DNA of 35,649 nucleotides, taken from Clostridiales bacterium. GTDB taxonomy: Bacteria > Bacillota > Dehalobacteriia > UBA4068. The notes under the pieces are model-generated. The model saw only the letters and a list, made by a program, of their open reading frames with translations. It was not told the origin of the DNA and ran no database searches. Below are positions 30,287-35,649 of this stretch, piece by piece. The stretch is taken from NCBI GenBank assembly GCA_009783415.1, contig WRHF01000003.1, positions 1 to 35,649 of the forward strand, written 5' to 3'. Each line of letters begins with the position of its first letter. Within the stretch, counting starts at the first letter, position 1. Position numbers and translations under genes: made by a program.

Positions 30287-31918
30287 TTACTCAACTTCAG
30301 CTAAGTCTTCCCTGGGAAGGATTTCTTTGGGCTCGGCTGCAATTGCCGGATCCGGTTCATCTGCACTTTTGCCGAGGAATTCCGGTAATTTCATTCCGGT
30401 CATTTCGAACAGTTCATTGAGGGGCGGCAGGGATTTCATTAGGCCTGATAAAAAGCCGGCTGTGGCGGTTTTGTTTTCTGTGCCGCTTGCGCCTCCGTCC
30501 CAAACGGTGACTTTATCAAATTTAATATTTTTGATTGCATCCACTTGAATGCGCATAAGTTGCTCCATTTTATCAGCCAGCATCAAACGCAGGGCGCTTG
30601 AGGGATCGCCGCCGGCGGATTCTACAATACGGGCTAAACCTTCGGCTTGACGGGTGAGTATTTCCTTTGTACCCTTTGCCTGAGCTTCCATTTTGGCAAA
30701 GATAGCGTCAGCCTCGCCTTTGGCATATCTTCTCACGACCTCAGCCTGGGCTTCTGCATCGATCTCGGCTTGTTTCTTTTGAATTTCGGCTTTGACAACA
30801 ATGTCAGCCTGCTGGGTGGCGCGCTCAAGTTCGGCTCTGACCATTTCGGCTTTTCTTTTTGCCTCATAGGCTTCTTCATTGGCCTTTGCAGCCTGAACGG
30901 CCTCAGCTGCCATTGCCAGCTTCAAAGCTTCTGCTTCTCTTTCCCGCCGATTTGAATCCGAGCGGGCGATTTCGATTTTTGCATCGTTCTCGCCCTGGAC
31001 AGCAACGGCATTGGCTGCCGCAACTGCGATACGTTGTTCACGTAAAGCCTGGGCTTGGCCGATACTACCGTCTCTATCTCTTTCGGCAATAGCAATTTTA
31101 GCTTCATTTTCAGCTTTGGCCTTGGCCTCTGCTTCCAATTGCATCCGCAAGGCTTCCGAGCGGGTGATTTCCACCCGGGCATTGTTTTCCCCCTGGACAG
31201 CCGTGGCATTAGCCGCGGACACCTGAACGCGCTGGTCACGGACGGCGTTGGCTTCGCCGATGGTACCATCACGGTCCTTTTCAGCGACACTGCGCTTGGC
31301 ATCGTTGATAGCTTGGGCGGCGGCTTCGCGGCCCAGAGCAATAATATAGCCGGATTCGTCATTGATATCAGTAATATTGACATTGATCAAACGCAGTCCG
31401 ATTTTACGCATTTCCGTCTCTACATTGCGGGAAACGGCCTCCAAAAACTTATCCCGGTCAGCATTGATATCTTCAATTTCCATAGTAGCAATGACCAGAC
31501 GCATTTGGCCCACTATGATATCTTTAGCCAATTCCTGCACTTCAGAGAGTTTAAGCCCCAACAGACGCTCGGCGGCATTTTGCATGATCCCATGTTCGGT
31601 AGAAATACCCACGGTAAAGCGGGAGGGGACATCGATCCGGATATTTTGCTTGGAGAGGGCGCTTTTCAAATCCACACTGATGGAAATAGGCGTCAGATCC
31701 AGGTAACGGTATGCCTGAACAACCGGCCAGATAAAGGCTGCACCCCCATGGACACAGCGGGCGGTCCGGGCAGTGCCGTCCTTATTGCTGCCCACATTAC
31801 CATAAATTACCATGATTTTATCGGAAGGACATCTCCGATAGCGGCTGAGAAGCATAATAAGAAAGGAAAAGAAAAGGATAACGAGGACACAAACTAAAAC
31901 TACAATATAAGGTTGCAT
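30287..31918 (-). CDS. Flotillin-like SPFH membrane scaffold protein
   Basis: The 543-aa protein is a flotillin (FloT/YqiK type), which forms oligomers in ordered membrane patches. An N-terminal membrane hairpin (VVLVCVLVILFFSFLIMLLS) leads to the SPFH domain (about 30-200; YRYLDLTPISISV, DVPSRFTVGIS, GLRLINVNITDI) and a long Ala/Glu-rich coiled coil (about 200-450). The coiled coil contains an internal duplication of 66 residues (about 207-272 and 273-338), each with DRDGxIGxAxAxRxQR and AVQGENxAxxEI. A Pro-rich tail ends the protein. GGAGG precedes the ATG. The NfeD-like gene lies directly upstream (41 nt), the usual NfeD-flotillin partnership. Confidence 0.93.
   Translation of the reverse strand: MQPYIVVLVCVLVILFFSFLIMLLSRYRRCPSDKIMVIYGNVGSNKDGTARTARCVHGGAAFIWPVVQAYRYLDLTPISISVDLKSALSKQNIRIDVPSRFTVGISTEHGIMQNAAERLLGLKLSEVQELAKDIIVGQMRLVIATMEIEDINADRDKFLEAVSRNVETEMRKIGLRLINVNITDINDESGYIIALGREAAAQAINDAKRSVAEKDRDGTIGEANAVRDQRVQVSAANATAVQGENNARVEITRSEALRMQLEAEAKAKAENEAKIAIAERDRDGSIGQAQALREQRIAVAAANAVAVQGENDAKIEIARSDSNRREREAEALKLAMAAEAVQAAKANEEAYEAKRKAEMVRAELERATQQADIVVKAEIQKKQAEIDAEAQAEVVRRYAKGEADAIFAKMEAQAKGTKEILTRQAEGLARIVESAGGDPSSALRLMLADKMEQLMRIQVDAIKNIKFDKVTVWDGGASGTENKTATAGFLSGLMKSLPPLNELFEMTGMKLPEFLGKSADEPDPAIAAEPKEILPREDLAEVE
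30905..31300 (-). repeat. Internal 198-bp coding duplication in the flotillin gene
   Basis: Residues 207-272 and 273-338 are tandem copies with 66-residue spacing, for example EKDRDGTIGEANAVRDQR against ERDRDGSIGQAQALREQR. The spacing keeps the coiled-coil phase only approximately (66 = 6 x 11), which fits a hendecad pattern. Confidence 0.75.
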
Positions 31919-31937
31919 TTTTATACCTCCTTTTTTT

Positions 31938-31978
31938 ATTCATGATTCATGATTTTTTTTCATGAATTATGAATTTTT
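31938..31978. repeat. Heptanucleotide array A15
   Basis: ATTCATG twice, ATTTTTT, TTCATGA and ATTATGA run in 7-bp phase and include the stop codon of the NfeD-like gene. The two halves are inverted relative to each other and could form a small stem. Confidence 0.6.
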
Positions 31979-32622
31979 TTAGCTACAAGCAAGGTGTTGG
32001 GGCTTGCCAGGCCTATTACGGTGACTTGATGGTTGGGGAGCAGGTCTGTTTTTTCGTCTGTCAGGGCATCTGCTTCGATATATGAACCTTGAACGATTAG
32101 ATTAACTTTGCCCCGTCCTGCACGATCGGCGGGAACCCGCATATAAACCGAGGCTGACTTGCCTACGGCATTTGCCATGCTGAGGGTGCCGCTGCTTTGA
32201 AGGCCCAGGGCGGCTCTCAAGAGCAGGGCGATAATGACCATTGAAGCCAAGCCTGCTATAAAAGAGATCAGAACGCTGAGGGAAATGTTTATGTCTCCCT
32301 GAAGGCAGGCCAGGCCGCACCAGCCGAAAACGCTGAAAAAAGCAACAAAACCCCGAACCGTAAATATGCGCAAGCCATGGTCATAGGAATTAGTATTGTC
32401 ATGATCATGGTCAGTAGAGACATCATGATCAGCCTGGTCAAACGATATATCATGGCCGGCAGGGTCAAGGGCGGAATGGTCGGCTTCCAGATCGGCGCCA
32501 TGGTCGCCGCCCAGGCCAAAGATCAGTAAAACGGTTTGGATCAGTAAAAGCAGGGTAGCCGGGATAGCCATCAAGGCAAAAACCTGCTCTATACCGGTCA
32601 AAGAATTCCACCATGCAGTCAT
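31960..32622 (-). CDS. NfeD/YqiJ-family membrane protein with OB fold
   Basis: The 220-aa protein is a partner of the flotillin encoded downstream. It has an N-terminal membrane helix (VFALMAIPATLLLLIQTVLL), a His/Asp-rich segment at about 38-83 (EADHSALDPAGHDI, DVSTDHDHDN), two or three more membrane helices (FTVRGFVAFFSVFGWCGLAC, then LSVLISFIAGLASMVIIALL) and a C-terminal OB-fold domain (GKSASVYMRVPADRAGRGKV). The acidic His-rich loop may bind metal ions. AGGGGG precedes the ATG. The final residues IHNS* are encoded by array A15. Confidence 0.85.
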   Translation of the reverse strand: MTAWWNSLTGIEQVFALMAIPATLLLLIQTVLLIFGLGGDHGADLEADHSALDPAGHDISFDQADHDVSTDHDHDNTNSYDHGLRIFTVRGFVAFFSVFGWCGLACLQGDINISLSVLISFIAGLASMVIIALLLRAALGLQSSGTLSMANAVGKSASVYMRVPADRAGRGKVNLIVQGSYIEADALTDEKTDLLPNHQVTVIGLASPNTLLVAKKIHNS

Positions 32623-32638
32623 ATGTAATACCCCCTTA

Positions 32639-32708
32639 CGCCCCGTTAGGGCGAGTTTTGAATTTTGAATGCTGAGTTCTGAATTGCGGATGTTTTGCTT
32701 CGCAAAAC
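32639..32708. repeat. Heptanucleotide array A16 between two hairpins
   Basis: A small hairpin CGCCC-CGTTA-GGGCG (32639-32653) is followed by GAGTTTT, GAATTTT, GAATGCT, GAGTTCT and GAATTGC in 7-bp phase. The hairpin GTTTTGC-TTC-GCAAAAC (32692-32708) comes next and uses the same TTC loop as the one beside A1. It lies upstream of the NfeD-like gene. Confidence 0.75.
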
Positions 32709-32750
32709 GATTTTATTCAAGATAAAAGCTTTAGGTCTAGCTTCCGGTCT

Positions 32751-33314
32751 CTATTTGTAGTCTAAGTGGGCAAACATTTCTTGGGCTTGACTTTTGATTT
32801 GTCCGGCTTCATAGGCGGTGATCATAATTTCCAATACTTGAAACAGATGTTTTACCGCGCCGGGGTAGGGGCTTTGATAGTTTGCTATTACTTTGCGGAT
32901 AATCTCACTTATCCTACTGGGATCCAAACGGGCGGGGGCGCCTAATAGAGCCAGACAGTCTACCAGATAGGAATAGAGTTTACTGTCGTCGATCATATTA
33001 GCGGTTTTGATCAGCACGTCGCCATTGATATAAGAAAGCAAAACAGAGACTTGCTCTAAAGAGAAACTGTCTTTGAGCAGATTTATGTTGAAAATCCGGC
33101 ATAACTGACTTTGGTTATATTTTTTATGTTCCGGATGAGAAATATATTTCCTTTTCACCCAATTCTGGATAATATAGCCCTCCAAACCTGCCAGTTGGCA
33201 AACTTGGGAAAGCACCAGCCCGCCTCCAAAGAACATAGGCTCCAGGTGGCGGTCGGCAACCCCCGGGCTAAGCACTGTTTCAATTGTAGTTCCCGGTAAT
33301 TTTGTCAGCCGCAT
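32751..33314 (-). CDS. DUF1836 family protein, probable DNA-binding regulator
   Basis: The 187-aa protein matches the DUF1836 family of Firmicutes. The N-terminal half (VLSQVCQLAGLEGYIIQNWV, then SQLCRIFNIN) is compatible with a MerR-like helix-turn-helix, with KRKYISHPEHKKYNQSQL as the wing region. The C-terminal half is helical with no known ligand motif. TAGGTG lies 7-8 nt before the ATG. Its target is unknown. It lies upstream of the NfeD and flotillin genes on the same strand, but arrays A16 and hairpins separate them, so joint transcription is uncertain. Confidence 0.75.
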   Translation of the reverse strand: MRLTKLPGTTIETVLSPGVADRHLEPMFFGGGLVLSQVCQLAGLEGYIIQNWVKRKYISHPEHKKYNQSQLCRIFNINLLKDSFSLEQVSVLLSYINGDVLIKTANMIDDSKLYSYLVDCLALLGAPARLDPSRISEIIRKVIANYQSPYPGAVKHLFQVLEIMITAYEAGQIKSQAQEMFAHLDYK

Positions 33315-33332
33315 TGTAATACACCTACTGTT

Positions 33333-33367
33333 TTAGAAGTTAGAGGTTAGAAGTTAGAGATTAGAAG
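33333..33367. repeat. Heptanucleotide array A17
   Basis: Five units, TTAGAAG, TTAGAGG, TTAGAAG, TTAGAGA and TTAGAAG, run in 7-bp phase between divergent genes. They are followed by TTGTTTGG, like the tails of A9 and A11. No hairpin is evident here. Confidence 0.85.
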
Positions 33368-33515
33368 TTGTTTGGAGAATAGTGGTATCTTGATTTTATC
33401 ACATGGTCATTTGATTGTCAATAGGGTTCGGAAGATTTTTTATTGGTGTATGAGTATAAAACTTGTCTTTTTTTCCCATAAATATAGTAATATATATGAT
33501 GAAGGAGCGGTAAGG

Positions 33516-33986
33516 TTGAAGAAAAGTAGCGGGTTGCCTTATTGGTTTGAGGAAGCGGGACGGATGGTTAAGATTTCCTTAGTGGTGGTTTTTGGGCTGC
33601 TGCTTGTCTTTCAGGTACAGATTTATGGGCGGGAAGCCGAGGAAAATCCGCTTTTGCCGGAAGCAAGTCCCTTGAGCGAGGTCTTGCCGGTCAATTATAG
33701 TGAAGAGCGGCTTTTTGCTAATATCTGCCTGGAAGTATTGGACTGCGCCAGCCTGCCCCTAGGTTATGTTCTGATCAACGGCCGCCGGGCCGGGGACTTT
33801 GGTCAAAAAGAGGTAACGATACGGGTCTATGAAAACGATCTGGTAGAAATTGATAGCTCTGCCTATCAACCGAGCATCCGTTTTGGGGTGAAGCACTGTT
33901 CGGTGAATCTGGACCAAAGCGGGTGGTCTCAAGATTTGCGGAGCCGGGAAGGCAAGGCGGTTTTAGGGTTGATCAAATTCAAATAA
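33516..33986 (+). CDS. Small membrane-anchored protein of unknown function
   Basis: I do not recognise this protein. From a TTG at 33516, with AAGGAG 8 nt upstream, it has 156 residues: a short basic start (MKKSSGLPYWFEEAGR), one membrane segment (VKISLVVVFGLLLVFQVQIY) and an extracellular part of about 115 residues with LGYVLINGRRAGDFG and a likely beta-sandwich pattern. The track starts 48 residues earlier at an ATG with no good Shine-Dalgarno sequence and translates what looks like the promoter region. Two cysteines (NICLEVLDC) might form a disulfide. It is transcribed divergently from the DUF1836 gene. Confidence 0.6.
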   Translation: MKKSSGLPYWFEEAGRMVKISLVVVFGLLLVFQVQIYGREAEENPLLPEASPLSEVLPVNYSEERLFANICLEVLDCASLPLGYVLINGRRAGDFGQKEVTIRVYENDLVEIDSSAYQPSIRFGVKHCSVNLDQSGWSQDLRSREGKAVLGLIKFK

Positions 33987-34043
33987 AATGGTAAAATATA
34001 CTAGTAGGCTGTGACATCTAAAACCATACACTTTCGCTTTCCC

Positions 34044-34111
34044 GTCATTCCGGGCTTGACCCGGAATCTCCCGGTGACAAGCAGGGGATCCCGGATCAAG
34101 TCCGGGATGAC
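34044..34111. repeat. 68-bp dispersed palindromic repeat, copy 2
   Basis: It starts GTCATTCCGG and ends TCCGGGATGAC and has the same length and layout as copy 1 at 7331-7398. Stem bases differ by paired changes (GCGGA/TCCGC against CCGGG/CCCGG). It lies in the 417-bp gap 33987-34403, together with a MITE-like element and a terminator; no gene is seen in that gap. Confidence 0.8.
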
Positions 34112-34154
34112 GTTAGGACTGATTTTGTAAAGATTTAGTTGACACATGGTACTA

Positions 34155-34315
34155 GGGCGTGTTTAAAAACTGTCTATGGTGCCTGAAACGTCTCTTTTTC
34201 CGCCAGACATCGTTGTCAGCTCCTCGGATAGCCCAGCTATGATTCGTCGCTTGCCGCCTTGCCTGACGAAAAAATAGCTCGTTTGATGCACCACAGCCAG
34301 TTTTCAAACACACCC
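34155..34315. mobile_element. MITE-like element with terminal inverted repeats
   Basis: A 161-bp non-coding unit begins GGGCGTGTTTAAAAACTG and ends CAGTTTTCAAACACACCC; the ends are inverted repeats with two differences over 18 bp. TA flanks both sides (34153-34154 and 34316-34317), as in target duplications of IS630/mariner-type elements. The interior has no transposase. The 60-aa ORF inside is not a gene. Confidence 0.65.
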
Positions 34316-34326
34316 TAATTAAAGCC

Positions 34327-34374
34327 AAAAACACAGCCTACTTGCAACAATTTTCAAGCAGGCGGTGTTTTTTA
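34327..34374. terminator. Bidirectional terminator after the SLH protein gene
   Basis: AAAAACACAGCCTACTTG pairs, with two mismatches, with CAAGCAGGCGGTGTTTTT around a 10-nt loop. A-runs and T-runs on both sides allow termination in either direction. It lies 30 nt beyond the stop of the SLH protein gene on the minus strand. Confidence 0.8.
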
Positions 34375-34403
34375 TCAAAGATAATACTTAGTGGTCTTAA
34401 CAA

Positions 34404-35649
34404 TTATTCAACCAGTTTCTGCATCCGGTGGACCATAGCCGCAAATTGAGCCCGGGTGGCATCGCCTTTGGGATTGATATTATTTTCGCCCACCCCCTGA
34501 ATGATCCCTAATTTATATAAAGCTTGGATCGCATCCATGGCATAGTCAGAAATTTGAGTCTCATCTGCAAAAGTTACATATTGAATGTTAGTCATATCAA
34601 CACTCATTTTGGTAGTTTTAATGTAACGAAAGAGGATAGCAGCCATTTGCTCCCTGGTAATATTGTCGTTGGGGCCAAATTTCCCATTGCCGTAACCAGT
34701 TACAATATCATTTTCCGACGCCCATTTAATCGCATTGGTGTACCAGGTGTTACCTATATCAGAAAAAGCATTATCAAGTCCGGCCGTATCCGGCTCTCCT
34801 GTCAGGCGATAAAGTACAGTCACCACCATGCCCCTGGTCAAGGTCAAGTTCGGACTGAATTTATCATCAGATGTGCCAAGCATCAGGCCGTTTTCATAAA
34901 CGTATGCCACATTGTCATAGAACCAGTTACTTTTACTGACATCGGTGAAGGGTAGAGGAGCTTTGTTTTCTATCTCTGTCTTCGCTTCAGTCCATTTTGC
35001 ATACAAAGTAAAGCCGATAGTCACAGTTTTCTCAAAATCATAGGCTTGCAGCAGTTCTTTATCAATATGCCAGCCGGCAAAGACATAGCCTGTCTTAGTT
35101 GGGTCTGTCGGTTTTGTTAGCTTACCGCCGGATGGAATAGTAGCACTTGATATCGTACTGCCGCCATTGGTCTCGAACTTTACGGTAAAGCCGCTCGTTC
35201 CGCCGCCACCACCACCGCCAGAGAAAACAGGCGGATCGCTGCCGGCAGCCGCAACAGTGATTCTAAACCAAAACGCAAAATCTTCATTTTCAGCTTGGCC
35301 ATTTCTAACTACAGCAATCAGATATGCTGTTCCCGGAGATATTGCTTTAAATACATTGCCATCAAAGCTTGCTCCGGTTTCGTTAGCATAATCATCATCA
35401 AGGAACCATCCTGTGATCGTTTTATTAGTTGCATCGCTGGGAACAACGGTGCCTGAAAGTGTTAATGAATCACCCGCTTTGACCGTAGTAGGCAGGTTGA
35501 TAATACCCGTTGCGGCAAAGAAGCCTTCCTGGTGTTGCGGTGAAAAGTGATAATTGCCGGTATCCCATGTTTCGCTGAAACCAATAACATCATTCTTATC
35601 CGCTATATAATTATATGAGCAGTCGATGTAATATAAGTTCAGGCTGGTT
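34404..35649 (-). CDS. Surface protein with LRR, InlB-type repeat and three SLH domains (5' end outside window)
   Basis: The open frame runs from the window edge to 34404; the 206-aa ORF in the track starts at an internal GTG. Translated from the edge, the visible 415 residues show the end of a leucine-rich repeat (SLNLYYIDCSYNYI, then FSPQHQEGFF), an Ig-like region (AGDSLTLSGTVVPSDAT), a poly-Gly linker (GGGGGGG), one Listeria-Bacteroides/InlB B-type repeat (VKFETNGGSTI, KTGYVFAGWHID, FTLYAKWT) and three SLH domains (FTDVSKSNWFYDNVAYVYEN; FSDIGNTWYTNAIKWASEND; FADETQISDYAMDAIQALYK). SLH domains bind pyruvylated secondary wall polymers, so the protein should be displayed on the cell surface. 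Adhesion or substrate binding is likely. Confidence 0.85.
   Translation of the reverse strand, partial: TSLNLYYIDCSYNYIADKNDVIGFSETWDTGNYHFSPQHQEGFFAATGIINLPTTVKAGDSLTLSGTVVPSDATNKTITGWFLDDDYANETGASFDGNVFKAISPGTAYLIAVVRNGQAENEDFAFWFRITVAAAGSDPPVFSGGGGGGGTSGFTVKFETNGGSTISSATIPSGGKLTKPTDPTKTGYVFAGWHIDKELLQAYDFEKTVTIGFTLYAKWTEAKTEIENKAPLPFTDVSKSNWFYDNVAYVYENGLMLGTSDDKFSPNLTLTRGMVVTVLYRLTGEPDTAGLDNAFSDIGNTWYTNAIKWASENDIVTGYGNGKFGPNDNITREQMAAILFRYIKTTKMSVDMTNIQYVTFADETQISDYAMDAIQALYKLGIIQGVGENNINPKGDATRAQFAAMVHRMQKLVE

Noticed and set aside
31055-31897. 280-aa + strand ORF antisense to flotillin
   Set aside because: The flotillin frame is unmistakable; this ORF is its reverse shadow.

Overview
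The window looks like a chromosomal segment of an anaerobic, endospore-forming member of the Firmicutes (Clostridia in the broad sense). The evidence is SpoIIE followed by TilS, a C11 clostripain-type peptidase, an Fe-S acyl-CoA-dehydratase-type enzyme with its ATPase activator, an SLH-domain surface protein, AGGAGG-type ribosome binding sites and consensus sigma-A promoters. The species cannot be named from the sequence alone.

Layout. (1) 206-7300 (+): five genes from the distal end of a contractile injection or phage-tail-like particle: two baseplate-J paralogues, a tail-I type protein, a fibre-like protein with 16 decapeptide repeats, and a 72-aa protein. Sheath, tube and ATPase genes are not present and would have to lie upstream. 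(2) 7413-14872 (-): clostripain-like peptidase, XTP/dITP pyrophosphatase, a two-gene ATP-driven Fe-S reductase (HgdC-like activator and HgdB-like or double-cubane subunit), a cell-wall amidase and a CofE-like ligase. (3) 15166-22594: spoIIE, mscL (opposite strand), tilS, then pgsBCA for poly-gamma-glutamate. (4) 22591-24419: cobalt/nickel ECF genes cbiMN and cbiQ behind a consensus promoter and a leader with an intrinsic terminator; no ATPase gene follows. (5) 24521-28951 (-): a surface-display-type protein, an FAD oxidoreductase and an AlbA_2/Schlafen-type ATP-binding regulator. (6) 28952-30286: a type II toxin-antitoxin pair flanked by two copies of a two-hairpin element. (7) 30287-33314 (-): flotillin, NfeD-like protein and a DUF1836 regulator; then a small membrane-anchored protein (+). 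(8) 33987-35649: a palindromic repeat, a MITE-like element, a bidirectional terminator and the 3' part of an LRR/SLH surface protein that runs off the window.

The most unusual content is non-coding. At least 17 intergenic or gene-end sites carry tandem arrays whose unit changes from site to site while the period is always exactly 7 bp. Most lie beside a short perfect hairpin drawn from a small recurring set (GGGCTGC-AAG-GCAGCCC twice, CCGG-ACAAG-CCGG twice, AAAACGC-TCC-GCGTTTT twice, and relatives). The arrays often supply the last codons or the stop of the neighbouring gene, and two sites hold inverted pairs of arrays. They crowd 1-14160 and 24416-33367 and are nearly absent from the spoIIE-tilS-pgs-cbi block. 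Separately, the two ~165-nt two-hairpin elements around the toxin-antitoxin locus differ by compensatory base changes in both stems, which points to selection on structure. These two systems are the best candidates for something not yet described.

Limits: product names come from motif recognition by eye without database searches. Starts were moved from the ORF track where a Shine-Dalgarno sequence decides.
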